Counted from the stretch's first letter, positions 1 through 11,190 are shown. The stretch is DNA of 64,000 bases from Cephalotus follicularis (GCA_001972305.1 BDDD01001980.1:1-64000), one strand, 5' to 3'. Translations and numbers: made by a program. The notes: a model not told the origin generated them from the letters alone.

Positions 1-1567
1 GGTCACGATGATAGCGGCAGTACTTCTCTACACTTCTGTTCTCGGCCGGGGCCCTCATCTTCTCGGGCCACTGGAAGGGAACCTTGTCTTGCTCCACTGC
101 AAGTATCTTCGTACGTGTATCCAGGAGGGGAGCAAAGGTATTGTAGGATGATATTGGTGCCCCACCCCAGGATGTGCCTTCTCGCCTAGAAAGCTTGTGT
201 CTGAGGTCTCCCTTGGACAGGTCCGACCTCTCCTTCCTCTTCTCTCTTTTCTCGGGAGCATTTCGTAAAGGCTCCCGTCTCTCCTCTTGTTGGCCAGTCC
301 AAGGTGCTTTTTGCTTCCTGGCCAACATCTCTTCCTCGGCATTAACATACCTTTCTGCCCTTTTCAATAACTCTGCCATGTCCTTTGCTGGCCTCTTCAG
401 CAGGGAGAAAACAAATCTAGAGTTGCTCCTCAGCCCATTATTCAGGGCTGCCAAGGCAAAAGACGGCTCCAGGTCCTTCACTGTAAGAGATTCTTGGTTA
501 AACCTGGTGAGATAATCTCTCAACGTCTCATCCTTACCCTGGACTACGTTGATGAGGTGGGTGGAGTTCCTCCTCTGCGTGGTGCTGTTGAGGAACTTTG
601 TCACAAACAGCTCCGTAAACTGATCGAAGCTCTTCACTGAATTCTTGGCCAAGGTAAAGTACCATGCTTGGGCAGCTCCAGTTAAAGTCACTGGGAATCC
701 TCGGCAAAGCATGGCGTCCGAGGCTTGATACATCCACATAGCCTGGATGTAAGTGCGCACATGTTGGATGGGATCTGTGGACCCATCATATTTATCAAGA
801 CTTGGGTTTCGAAACCCACTGGGGATTGGCTCGGCTGTGATCTCGGTCGTAAAGGGGTGTGCATTGATGTTCTGCACCTCGGACAAATGCCCCCCATGCC
901 GTTCCGCTCTTCCAAACCTCCTTTCTAGGTCAGCAAGCCTTCTATTCACTGTTTGCTCCACCTCTTCAATGTTCCTCATTCTGCTGGAGACATGTGATCC
1001 TCCAGCCAATGAGGCTGGGGGATTAGCCCTACTTCCTCAGGCAGTACCAGCTCTGCGTGGAGCATTAGAACGCACTTGTGCCTCCTCTGCTCCCCTCTCC
1101 TGCTGCCGAGGATCTACATCCATAGGCTGGTGCCGAGGGTGTCCTCTCCTGGGATCGTTGGGGTGATCCCTTGCAGTCGAGGACTCTTCTCTATGAGATG
1201 CATTGATCTCAGGCCTCCTCCCCAGGGGATTAATGTCCCCTGACCGCCCAAGGGGAAGTTCCTCTCCCCTCGGCGGGTTTCTCCTGGCACCACGTGGGTG
1301 CCTTGTCTCCACCTCTGGCCTCTGGGGGCCAGATACTCCTCGGACCACCGGCTGAGCAGGCCCTGCTTGCTGTTGTTGGTTGGCCAAAGTTGTGACCAAC
1401 CGATCTGTGACTCGCTCCAACCCTTGAAGGAATTGGTTGAGTTGCTCCCCTCTAACGGGAGCTGGATCTTGGGCCGCTACTTGAACGGCTTCTGGTGGGG
1501 GAGCTGTAACCTCTTCTTCTTGTCGGCTACGAGTGGCTCCAACATGGGTGTTCTTCCTTGGAGGCAT
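1..1567 (-). pseudogene. gag region of element T1
   Basis: The minus strand encodes a Gag-like protein beginning MPPRKNTHVG at 1567, with a Gln/Pro/Arg-rich N-terminal part and then a capsid-like retrotransposon Gag core, reaching a zinc-knuckle-like region at the window edge. The same order and similar wording occur in T2 (about 28714-32869) and T3 (about 51880-53600). Gag of this family packages the element RNA into cytoplasmic particles. The copy is a fossil and not a single open frame. No pol is visible because the element continues left of the window. Confidence 0.8.
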
Positions 1568-1592
1568 GATTGACGATGACTTTTTGTAGCGG

Positions 1593-1610
1593 TTCCCACA
1601 GACGGCGCCA
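1593..1610 (-). other. primer-binding-site region of T1
   Basis: Directly inside the LTR the minus strand reads TGGCGCCGTCTGTGGGAA, the conserved post-LTR sequence where a host tRNA primes minus-strand DNA synthesis. T3 has the matching stretch at about 53640-53653. I do not assign the tRNA with confidence. Confidence 0.7.
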
Positions 1611-1612
1611 AC

Positions 1613-2513
1613 TGTTGATACAGAAATCCTTCTCTCAACAGTATCCTACGTGGAGGACTTTGATTTGTAGAGAGAAACGCAAACCAAGGAATGCCTTAAG
1701 GAAGAATTGTGATCTCGGACACCTGCACAAGTAACAACAATGGTGGAAGTCCAGGAGGTTGTTCTCCCGGGGACACTCCGACGCTCAAGTTAGTCAAGGT
1801 GCAGATGTAATAATGCTCTCTTGAATGTAAAAATTGCTGACCTTTGTTCAGTGTGTTGAACTTGTATTTATAGTGGAGTTTTGGTAACTGATTGAGCGTG
1901 TAAATCGGATCTGATCGTTATCCCCTAGGAAATGCCGAGGATCTCGGACATTCCCCTATCTCCGCCTGTAATGTAGCTACTTTCCTTTGTTGTAGTGGTT
2001 GATTTGGACTCTATCTCTGTGTTTGGATAAGTGCAGATCCCTTGGAATCTGGTAACGATTATCCCCTTATCCCGTAGATAAGGTTGAGGTCCTACATTAT
2101 AGGGTTGTATTGACTGTGATATGGCTGCAGAGGAAAGTATATCTCTGCTGTTGTTCCGAGGATGGGGCAAGTATAAGTTCTTCCGAGGAAGAGATCCTCA
2201 GCTTCTGTATACAGGAGACCGTATCTCCTGTTCTCCACCTGATAAGTACTATGGGCCGAGGGATTCCTCGGCCATCACACCATGAAAGTGGCCTTTTGCC
2301 TTTGAGTCCGAGGAGAGTCCTCGGACTTGTGGTCTCAGAGTGATGTCTTCGAAAAGTTATGATCCTCAGCTATTGGTCCGAGATGACCATTCTTTGTCAT
2401 GAGTGTGCTCCTCAGTAGGGTCTGCTAACAAGCTGCTAGTCTTCCCTGGACAGTTGGTCAAGTCTGCTGTGGACACGTGTCCTTGTTTTTATAAACATAT
2501 TTTTCCTCCATCA
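1613..2513 (-). repeat. 5' LTR of T1
   Basis: It is bounded by TGTTGATA and CCATCA on the plus strand and is about 901 bp long. The first 60 bases closely match the LTR start of T2 at 18070, including CCTACGTGGAGG. A central block GGGGACACTCCGACGCTCAAG is shared in part with the LTRs of T2 and T3. This identifies the three as one family group. Confidence 0.8.
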
Positions 2514-2518
2514 ACAAC

Positions 2519-2665
2519 TATAGCAACTGTTGATGTGTCGTAACATCATTAAGTTAGATTAAAAAGTAAGAAAAGACCATTATTGAGTTAAATTAAAAAA
2601 TGTGGTGTGTTATAACCTTAACGGTTATTGTCAATTTTTTTTTTAATTATTGTTCATAACATCAT
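2519..2665. repeat. dispersed MITE-like repeat, copy 1
   Basis: About 145 bp of AT-rich sequence (ATTGAGTTAAATTAAAAA, then GTGTGGTGTGTTATAACCTTAACGGTTATTG) matches 6085-6250, where the same words appear in the same order. Repeated order at two sites indicates a small dispersed element. The ends are worn at this copy. Confidence 0.55.
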
Positions 2666-2689
2666 ATTTAGTTTATAGACAAATATCAA

Positions 2690-2783
2690 GTCGACAATCG
2701 ATTAGGCTCACTAAAATGTGCTTTTAGCGGTTGTTATACACGTGACACACTGGTTGTCGCTAAAAAGCTTATTTTCTGTAGTG
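2690..2783 (-). mobile_element. terminal remnant of a CACTA-like DNA transposon
   Basis: The plus strand ends TTTTCTGTAGTG at 2783, which is CACTACAGAAAA on the minus strand, the typical terminus of plant CACTA (En/Spm) elements. Inside it lie paired subterminal motifs, TTTTAGCGGTTGT and GGTTGTCGCTAAAA, in inverted orientation. No opposite end and no transposase are seen, so this is a non-autonomous or decayed remnant. Confidence 0.5.
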
Positions 2784-2973
2784 TATAAAAAGTTGAAGCA
2801 AACGTGTGATCCTAAACCCGGAAATGAGATACCAAAAATTGTGATTTTATTGGACAAAAGAAACCACCCACTAACAAGTAGCTATTAGTTTTGATAAGGT
2901 CCACTTGACTTCCTAATTAACCCAAGCGCCAATCACTTTGGTACTGCCAATTTCATAAGAAACATATAAATCA

Positions 2974-2975
<2 letters not shown>

Positions 2976-3009
<34 letters not shown>
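2976..3009. repeat. (TA)n microsatellite
   Basis: An uninterrupted run of about 16 TA dinucleotides. Confidence 0.95.
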
Positions 3010-3010
<1 letters not shown>

Positions 3011-4164
3011 CTTGTAAACCATTCATTTTATGTCTCTAAATGCCATCGACTTAAAATATTAGTCTTCGACAGAAACGAAAGTCTTTCAAGAATCTTGATT
3101 CGCAAGCTAAAGGGAGGGCAGGATTGTATTTGTAAGTCGCTGCTACTCCTTGATTCGGTTACATGCATTAATTTCATAACGAAGACCAGAACTTGTATTA
3201 TATGATGTTAAGATAGTATCATCCTCAAAGATAAAAATGGAGTTCATAACCTAATCCTTCGAACATATATATAGAGAGAAAGATTTGAGAATTAAATTAA
3301 GTTCCTTTACATAAGATAATCATCAAAACATTATAATAAGAAGAAGAACACAGTGTCGTACATCTTCTGAAAGAATTTATTCACTAGACTGATTCATCCT
3401 CAGCATCCATCATAATTATAAAGCAGTTAATTAGGAGCTGATCCACTTCCCTGCCGACAATGCCATAATAAAGACAAAACCCGTAGGATTCTTCTACCTC
3501 TCCGGTGCGAGGTGATGCCCGATGAGATCAGCAACTAATCCAATGACTGAAACTCTCTAACAATCAATTTTTTTAAAACTCTTTTTTTTTTTTTTTTGGG
3601 TTTTGTTTAATTTAAACTTGGATCAGCTTATTGCCATGTGTCAATGTCTAATGCACCTCACACCAGAGATGATCCAAACCCAAACAGAAACCCTAACACT
3701 ACCACCATTAAACATCTCTCATGTCACGTCGTTGTTTACATTTGTTAGTCGTAGTACTACTTAGAACCACTAACATGTTAAAATGGGACCATTTATCCCA
3801 ACCGGGGAAGGCCTTTTATGCAATTTTTTTTTTTATCACACATGGGCACAGAAATGAAATAAGGGTGGCTTAAGATTCATGAATTGTTATAAACCCTAAT
3901 TCTCATTATAAATCTACCAAGAGGTCCTCAAATTGCAAAGATGTGATTACTTCAAAGAAGATAAAGAGGAGATTTATTTTATTAAGTACATAGTACATTT
4001 ATATAAAGATATACTTTTAATTTACAGTTTTTTTTTTGTCCTTCCACTAAGAGCGAATATGTAACTTCTGCTATAGGCTAGAAATAAGACAAGCTCTAGC
4101 TACATTAATCCTTAATTAAGGACTAAACCTTCAAAAACAAGGAACTTAAAGTTGTGAGTTCGTT
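3010..4164. other. spacer downstream of the MYB gene
   Basis: Mostly AT-rich with homopolymer runs. The only structured part is a less AT-rich island at about 3384-3545 (listed separately). The part next to 4164 should include the MYB 3' UTR; I cannot fix its poly(A) site. Confidence 0.5.
3384..3518 (-). pseudogene. possible terminal exon or gene fragment, 44 codons plus stop
   Basis: In an AT-rich spacer the minus strand has a richer island that reads open for 44 codons and ends MDAEDESV-stop, with YGIVGREVDQLL in the middle. An AATAAA lies just beyond the stop (about 3373-3379 on the minus strand). There is no in-frame ATG near its start, and a stop lies a few codons further upstream, so if it is coding it would need an upstream exon or be a detached fragment. 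I do not recognise the family. It could equally be a chance open stretch or part of a non-coding RNA. Confidence 0.25.
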
Positions 4165-5712
4165 TTAGAAGAAGCCAGCACTATCCTCTAATGACATGTC
4201 AATCAGGTCTTCATGTCCCTGAGTTGCACCATCCTCAAAGAGCCATTTCTCTAGCAATGTGAAAGGGACTTCAGTCTCCATATTTGGCTTGCTTTCATCT
4301 TGGAAGAGGCTGTTTTCAGGTGTCAAGTTTGCGGTCTCATCCAGAGACACAGATTGAGATACATCAGAGATGGAAGAGTTCAAGCTAAGCAATGAGTCAA
4401 AACCTTCAGGTGTGGTTGCACTAACCGCCCCTTCACTGGAACTGGAGCCGGAACCAGTCATGACCAGATTGTTGAAGGAATTTTGAGTGACATCTGACTT
4501 CGTTATTTCTGCTGCTTTTGGCTTGCTTCTCATCCAATTTTGGAGCAATTTTGATATGTTCTCGGTGCTTGATGCATAGGTTGATGATGGTTCATGAGGT
4601 ATTGTTCTGTGAGCGTTATAGGCACCGATAGTGGAGTCTTTTGAGTCAAGCAAAGAGCTTGCTTTGTCAAGGGACAAGGCCTCACAAAGGGCTTGTTTGG
4701 CAGTGCGGATATCTGTTTGGAGTCTCCTCTCCCACTGCCCTTTGGACATTGAATTTGAAGATGACAACCCATCTTGATTTTGGCCATCAATACCCGTTTG
4801 GAGCTTTTTGAGCTTCTTTTTCAGATGGGTGTTCCAATAATTTTTTATATCATTATCTGTTCTCTGTGGAAGGTAGGAAGCTATGGCTGCCCATCTGTAT
4901 CCATATAAAATTTTTCATTATTATAAAGAACTAATTTAATTGAATTATCTCACTTCAATCCCTATAAAAAAAGCAAAAAATAATAATAATAATAATAAAG
5001 AAGATTAATATTTGATACACATCTAATTATTCGTGTAAAACCAATATAACTGGATCTCCCTGTTGAGATTTGAAAACTACATAGAAAATACAAAAATTTG
5101 GGAATTAAAATGAGACCGATAAATAAATTTTGCACTTTTCAGCTGAGGGAGTCTCAAGTACCTATTGCCAAGGAGAGCTTGGAGATGGATTATCATCTTC
5201 TCTTCATGATCAGTGAAGTTACCTCTCTTTATACCAGGCCTGAGATAATTAGTCCATCTAAGCCTGCAGCTCTTACTACATCTAAGCAAACCTGAAAACC
5301 CCCCACAAAATATAGAATGAGAAATCTGTGAATAAACCAAACCACCTAGAGAAAATAAATCAGACTCCTTAATCATATATACCTGCCTAAAATGAAAAAA
5401 AGTAAAGGAGCAAAGATAATTGCTCTCTAGGTCTAAGAGGTAGATGATATTTATTACACCACATTAATGATCAAACCAACAGAACCAACAAAATATCATA
5501 AACCCAACAAAAAAAATAAACCTCTATAAATCAAGAAAAGTAAACATATACTAGTTAAAAAGAGGAAGGAATCAGTTACCTGTATTAGCAGGGATTGATC
5601 TCCAATTTCCTGGTCCATTTTCTTGTATATAAGAGACCAATACTATATCTTCTTCTGGTGTCCATGGCCCTTTTTTTACTTCAATTTTATCACAGCAAGG
5701 TGGTCTACCCAT
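4165..5712 (-). CDS. R2R3-MYB transcription factor, subgroup 1 (MYB30/MYB94/MYB96-like), three exons
   Basis: Exons on the minus strand are 5712-5580 (133 nt), 5291-5162 (130 nt) and 4894-4165 (730 nt). Introns are 288 and 267 bp with GT-AG borders. The 133/130-nt first exons are the usual plant R2R3-MYB pattern. The product is 330 aa, starting [18 protein letters not shown]2 tryptophans are at residues 17, 37 and 57; R3 has F70, W89 and W108, so the DNA-binding domain looks intact. The C-terminal region has [40 protein letters not shown] and LLEKWLF, motifs of subgroup 1; the first two fit MYB30/94/96 rather than MYB60. Known members act in the nucleus, activating cuticular wax and very-long-chain fatty acid genes under drought or ABA (MYB94/96) or during hypersensitive cell death (MYB30). 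Which paralogue this is cannot be settled by eye. No break is seen. Confidence 0.95.
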
Positions 5713-5835
5713 ATCTCTCCACCTCTGAGGATTTCTCAATACAGGTGTTGTTATATATACTAGCAAAACAATGATCTCTCTTCACTGTCAAGATAGAAAT
5801 TCTGAGACAAGAGTCCAAGGCAAAGATCACCTTGT

Positions 5836-5858
5836 CTATATATACAAATATATAGAGA
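5836..5858 (-). promoter_or_regulatory. TATA-box region of the MYB gene
   Basis: On the minus strand two overlapping TATA-like words, TCTATATATTTG and GTATATATAGAC, lie about 125-145 nt upstream of the ATG at 5712. That would give a 5' UTR of about 100 nt. A W-box-like TTGAC occurs further upstream at about 5919-5923. Both are plausible by position only. Confidence 0.5.
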
Positions 5859-6084
5859 ACAGACTAAGAAGTTGTTTCGCTGACCAAAGTGATGTAAAGG
5901 TGTTTGCTTCCAAAGAGTCAAAATGGACAGCAAAGAGCATTTACTCTATGGGTTGCAAAAAGTCAGCTTTGTTTTGGACCCTTCTCTCCCTGCCTTATAC
6001 CACACTACCGTAGCATTCATTGTGGGGTATATTATATATATTATATTGAAATACTTAGCTTCAGTGGGAGTTATTACAAGAGTA

Positions 6085-6250
6085 ATGTTATCGTTAGTAA
6101 TTAAAAAGTTATAGTAATTTTTAATGTCTTATAATATTATTGAGTTAAATAAAAATATATAAGAAATTATCATTGAGTTAAATTAAAAAGTGTAGTGTAT
6201 CATAATTTTAACAGTTATTTTTTTTAGTTATTTTCTATAACATTATTCGT
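6085..6250. repeat. dispersed MITE-like repeat, copy 2, with terminal inverted repeats
   Basis: It begins near GTAATGTTAT and ends near ATAACATTAT, imperfect inverted ends. The interior (ATTGAGTTAAATTAAAAAG, GTGTAGTGTATCATAATTTTAACAGTTATT) parallels 2519-2665. It sits about 370 bp upstream of the MYB start codon, so it could bear on that promoter. Confidence 0.55.
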
Positions 6251-8330
6251 TTTTATTATTCACTAATACGAAGAGCTCATATTCGTGGATAAAATCATGT
6301 TAAAATTATGTTGATCAAGTTAAAAGACATATGTATTACCCATGTTTTTTTAATTGATGATAAAATACAGGAGTGTCACATTAAGAGTTAGGAGGACTTG
6401 GCTCTATACCGATCTGGAGCCAAGTATTTTCCATGTTATATTATAAATGTGGTATGACATGAAAAAAGAGAAAAAACACAGAAAATATATCTGCACTTAA
6501 TGTCTCTGTATATGGCCCCAAGATTGGCAACGGAGGGGTGAAGCCAAATATGTTATTTTCAGTTCCATTCTTGTTAATTTAATCTTTATTCGTCTATGTT
6601 GGATACTCACCCTCTCCCTTTAGGGTTATCCCCTTCCTATATAAAAACAAACTACAAGAAATATTATTTGACTCAAAGTTTTTAATTTATTATAACAACA
6701 TCTTAAATTAATGGCATTACATATAGTTAAACAATATAACACACAACATTATTTAATAGTGTAACAGGTTTTTCAATAATATTTCATTGAAATATAATAA
6801 TATTTCGGTAATTATAAGATGTAATACATATAGATATAAATGGAGGTATTTTTATATATTTTTAAGGTGAATAAGTCTATAATTATATTAATTTACAAAA
6901 TTAAGTGAGACGGATATGGTATTTGTTTGCAGGGATTCTTTCAATCTTCGCTCTCATCCTTATCAACATTTTTTTGGATGAATCTCAATCTTATACAAGG
7001 AGAAGCGAACACAATCTTTGTTTTTCTTAGTATAATTGTCTTCCTACGTGACCCCAAGGAGGAATTGCTAGTTTTTAGTCACCATTTTTTTTAATCTTTG
7101 TACAGATGAAGCTGTTTTCAAGAAATTTAACCCCTCAAATCATCATGATGTATGCATGATTATGGTGTGAAGGATTGTTGAAGTTTTTCTTATATATGGG
7201 CTCTTAAACTTGTTTTGCATGATCATCCATATAAAATATAGACTTTGCCTTGTCACTTGCGGTGAAGATCATGTAACATAAAATTAAGGTGACTTTTTTT
7301 TATAAAAAAAAATATATATGATTGAAATATATGGTGAAATTTTTCATGTCAATCTACAACGATCCACTGATGAACTGCACCCAAAAACGAAAAAAAAGAA
7401 ATGCTGAAGTGGGTACGATTTGAGAGATCAATTCAAAAGGTGGAAATGAAAGTGACTGGTTTACCTCTTGTGTTTGTGACAAATGAATTTGATATTTAAA
7501 CGTACGGCCGCCAAATAAATTTGGGGGCGACCCAGGACAGGACCCACTATTTAATGCTGCCACTGTCGTACGTATCAAATACACTCTCACTCCAAACATT
7601 GCTAATTAATTATGTTTATTCGAATCTTAAGAAAAGATAAATAACAATACCCTTGAAAATCCCATGCCCACCTAATTAATGAGAAAGAGAATTTGATAAC
7701 ATTTATCAAGTTTCAATCAACAGCATTAAAAACTGTTTCTTTTAGATTATAGCAAGGGGATCTAACATATGGCATATTGACATTAGTTTTACATAAATAC
7801 TCATTTTTGTCATAAATACTCATATTTTTACCTTTTTTTCTTTTTCTCGAGGACTACTGAAGTAGTTAATTAATTTGATTAAATTCCTTTTCGGTGATCA
7901 AATTAGCAATTCGCCCATCATGCAAATCCCAATAAATTTAGCACATGGATACATAAATATACACAAGGCCATCACATACAAGTCCATTACTTTAAGAAGA
8001 AGAAGATATATTATTGATAAGTTGTAGGATAAAGGGGCACTAATGACTTAATCATAATTCTTGATGTCAGTATTAAATTAGTTAGATAAACTATAAAATA
8101 CACTATCCTACTCTTATTCCATTTTTTACTTATTAAAGATATTTTTGATTGATTGACTAATTATTAAACTGAATCAATAAAAAATAGATAATATTAATAA
8201 GAGAGGGTGTTATCTAGACAATGAAGATAATTAACCAATTAAAAATATACTTAAGGATATTTGTTAACAAAACTCTTTTTTTTTTCAAAATAAGAAAGGA
8301 TGGACTAATATCTAGTGGAGACGTCAAGAA
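6251..8330. other. AT-rich spacer, no gene seen
   Basis: Both strands lack convincing coding potential. The longest open stretch, at 7354-7599 on the minus strand, has no recognisable domain. I see no RNA gene. Confidence 0.6.
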
Positions 8331-8336
8331 ATATTG

Positions 8337-8510
8337 AGCTCATACACTATATAGTAATTAGTTTTCTAATGTTGAATTCACTTAAAGAATAAATTTCATG
8401 AGTCCAATAGAAGAATAGCTTGTCTCATGCACTACATAGTGATTAATCTTCTAAAGTTGAACTCAGTTAAAAAGTAAACTTCATGAGTCCAATAAAAGAA
8501 TAACTTCTCT
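8337..8510. repeat. diverged tandem duplication, about 87-bp unit, two copies
   Basis: The words CATGAGTCCAATAGAAGAATA and CATGAGTCCAATAAAAGAATA recur about 85-90 bp apart, each preceded by CTCATRCACTAYATAGTRATTA-like sequence. Units are about 8337-8418 and 8424-8507. No coding content. Confidence 0.6.
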
Positions 8511-8731
8511 CATAACTATGTTGACGGTAACTATGTTTAACCCTTTTAAAGGCTCTGACGAAAACTCAAACATTGGTTCTCTCAAGACCGGATGAGCTCT
8601 TTTACCATTAGATTGAAACGATTAGTGATCTACTTTAATTACATCACATCCTAATTATGTTTAGTTCATGCATTTGAACTAGATAGGGTTAGAAAGTCGT
8701 AATCATATAAATATTTTGCTTTAAATTAAAT

Positions 8732-9500
8732 GTGTAATAAATCTATAGCCTTCCTCTACATTATTGTGTACAAACTATGTCATTTGATCTCATTTATGTT
8801 ATTTTCTTAAAATCTTTTTCATGACTATATATCTTCACAAGGAGCCCATATTAAAAGTGCAAATTCCAATGCATCACGCGTTCTATGAATTAAAGTTTCT
8901 TTTATATATAAGAAAAATTATTTATCATACAATGTATCTAATTACGTGTATGATCACCCTAATCGATGAATTTGCGATTAATATTTTTTGAATTCAATTA
9001 TTATATTTAATAGAAATCAGTCAATCCAATAGATATTCCCTATTTGTTTTACATTGCAGAATGAAATACATCGCATATAATAAAACGACTTTAAGTGTAA
9101 TAAATCTATAGCCTTCATCTTCATTATTTGTGTACAAACTGTGTCATTTAATCCTATTTATGTTATTTTCTTAAAAAATTTCATGTACAAACTGTGTCAT
9201 TTAATCCTATTTATGTTATTTTCTTAAAATCTTTTTCATGACTATGAGCCTATATTATAAGTGCAAATTCCCATGCATAATCTATAAAATAAAATTTATT
9301 TTATATATAAGAATAACTATTTATCTTGACAATGTGCTTAATTAAGTGTATAATCGACCTAATTAACGGACTTGTGATTAATATTTTTTAAATTGAACGG
9401 TTAGATTCAATTTAGATCTACATTAATAATAGAAACAAGTCAATCAAACAGTTATTCCCTCTTCATTTTACATTGCGTACTGACTTAAACCCCTTATAAC
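8732..9500. repeat. diverged direct duplication, about 363-bp offset, with an inner 53-bp tandem duplication
   Basis: GTGTAATAAATCTATAGCC starts both copies, at 8732 and 9095. The following order of motifs (GTGTACAAACT, TTATGTTATTTTCTTAAAA, TTTATATATAAGAA, GATTAATATTTTTT, TTTTACATTGC) is the same in both. Copy 2 also repeats a block of about 53 bp, starting at 9131 and again at 9184. This is a segmental tandem duplication in a gene-free stretch, with no sign of coding. Confidence 0.7.
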
Positions 9501-10042
9501 GAAACGACGATGTGTTGCTTAAAGTAGAACGGTGTGTTTAGTTATGAGCGCATGGAGTGTGACGTGTACTCGGACCTAAATCTAGTTTTGCCTATAGACA
9601 TTATATGTCAAATTCTAAATTTATTAATTATCTTTAACTATTTCATCTAGGTATAACAAATTCAATTTTTATATATACTATAAAATAGTAGATCATTAAA
9701 TTAAATATCTATAAATATTTGATTAACTTAAAACTTAACATTTATGATATATATGGATAGAATATTAAATCTAATGTTCAATTTATTTAATATAAATAAT
9801 AGGTGATCAATAACTTTGACGACATACAACATTATTTGTCTAAAACAAATTGCCTTACGATTCTAAATCTACGTGATTGATTATGATAAATGGTAAACCA
9901 TGTGTGCTACTTTGACAATTTGGACGTTGTACGACTTGTGATTTATGCATTGGAATACAAAAGAAGGAGATGCATGGACCATCGTTGAATAAGGAAATTG
10001 ATTGAATATATATGCGAGATTAACTTTGCCCTAAAAGGATTA
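9501..10042. other. AT-rich spacer
   Basis: No gene, repeat or RNA structure that I can support. Confidence 0.5.
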
Positions 10043-10180
10043 TGTTGGATAGTTTGTAATATGAGATGTAATTATATAATTGACTGTTATAATTTTTAAA
10101 TTTGAAAATTTTAACCAACAACAACCTATGTTATTGATGTATTTAGATAAATAACTACGCATGATAATTATTGGTAGGTA

Positions 10181-11190
10181 CACTACAAGAAATGAGCTCA
10201 TTAGGGACTGCATTATTAACATCAATGGCGATTGCATTGGACATTGACAAAAATTGTTAAATATGTCTTGAATTTTTTGGTCTGACTCGCTCCAGAAAAA
10301 AAAAGTCAGAGCTCCCAGCTCTTTGGAAGACTTCTCAGCTCTTCGATAGACTTCAGTGGAACGAAGTCAGAGCACTCAGACTACCAAGCAGACTACTAGA
10401 GAAGAGAGGTCAGAGAATCCGGCTCTTTGGCAGACCTCACAAGGAAGAGGTCAGAGCATCTAGCTTTTTGGCAGACCTCAAGCGACAGAGGTCAGAGCAC
10501 CCAACCCTCAGGCAGACCTCTCTGGTAAGAGGTCCGAGCACTCAGCACTCTGACAGACCATCAGAGAAATAGTAGTCCGAGCACTTAGTCTTTAGTCCTT
10601 ATTTGTGTCGAAGTAGGACTCCTTAGTCAAATCGGAGTAGGACTCCTATTTCTAGTTGGATTAGGGTTTTATGAGAGTATATATATGTTATGTTCTCACT
10701 TGTTAAAGAACAGATTGAGAATGAAACACTTTGAGCGCCGCGTACGTTTGAGAAACAGAAAGTACGCTTTTTTGTTTGTCAGAGAGAGTGTTACTAGTTT
10801 TTGTTTTGTGATCGACTCAATCGATCTTGTAACTTGTAACTCTTTCGTTGATTTAGTGGAATTCATCTCCCTCGCCCGTGAACGTAGATCACATTGATCG
10901 AACCACATAAATCTTGTGTTTTGTGTTTGAAGTTCTTATTGTTTTGTCTGGTCTGCCATCTTGTCTTTCGCGGTTTAACACAACAAAAATTAAAAATTGT
11001 TAGGTCACAGTAGTGATCGTTACAAGCTTCAGTAGCGATTGCCATTGCAATCGCTAATGTTATTGAACAGTAGCGAATGCCAAACAATTGTTGTTGAGCA
11101 TGTCATATGATCACTGTTGTAGAATAAACCCTAGGAATAATAGCGATTGCGTTGACAATCGCTATTGTGAATGAGTGCAATCGCTACTGG
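10181..11190. mobile_element. CACTA-like non-autonomous transposon (right end unclear) holding a solo LTR
   Basis: It starts CACTACAAGAAATGAGCTC, a textbook CACTA terminus. Subterminal repeats built on TAGCGATTG and its complement CAATCGCTA occur near 10226, 11033, 11062, 11139 and 11177, some as back-to-back inverted pairs. No transposase is present. The matching TTCTTGTAGTG end was not found, so the right border is approximate. A solo LTR occupies 10255-10985. Confidence 0.6.
10255..10985. repeat. solo LTR inserted in the CACTA-like element, AAAAT target duplication
   Basis: About 731 bp from TGTTAAATATG to GTTTAACACAACA, flanked by AAAAT at 10250-10254 and 10986-10990. The first 350 bp carry tandem units of about 45-60 bp built on GGTCAGAGCA...GGCAGACCTC. 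A TATA-like segment (TATATATATG) follows at about 10677. No internal retroelement sequence is present, so this is a solo LTR. The element family is not identified. Confidence 0.75.

Larger units (their letters stand above)
1..2513 (-). mobile_element. Tat-like Ty3/gypsy element T1, 5' end only (gag plus 5' LTR)
   Basis: The element reads on the minus strand and runs off the left edge, so only its 5' LTR, primer-binding region and gag part lie in the window. Assignment to the Tat lineage rests on close likeness of LTR and gag to T2 (18070-32903) and T3 (44166-54125), which keep pol. It is a fossil and looks broken in several places. The right end is followed by unrelated AT-rich sequence. No second LTR is visible, so the age cannot be judged from LTR divergence. 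Confidence 0.85.

Noticed and set aside
3500-3560. TGATG...CTGA words suggesting a C/D-box snoRNA
   Set aside because: The two boxes are only about 40 nt apart, there is no terminal stem and box C is imperfect.
5771-6114. Plus-strand frames upstream of the MYB gene
   Set aside because: They overlap the MYB promoter and 5' UTR on the other strand and have no recognisable domain.
10685-10908. 70-codon frames on both strands
   Set aside because: Inside the solo LTR at 10255-10985, complementary shadows without a domain.
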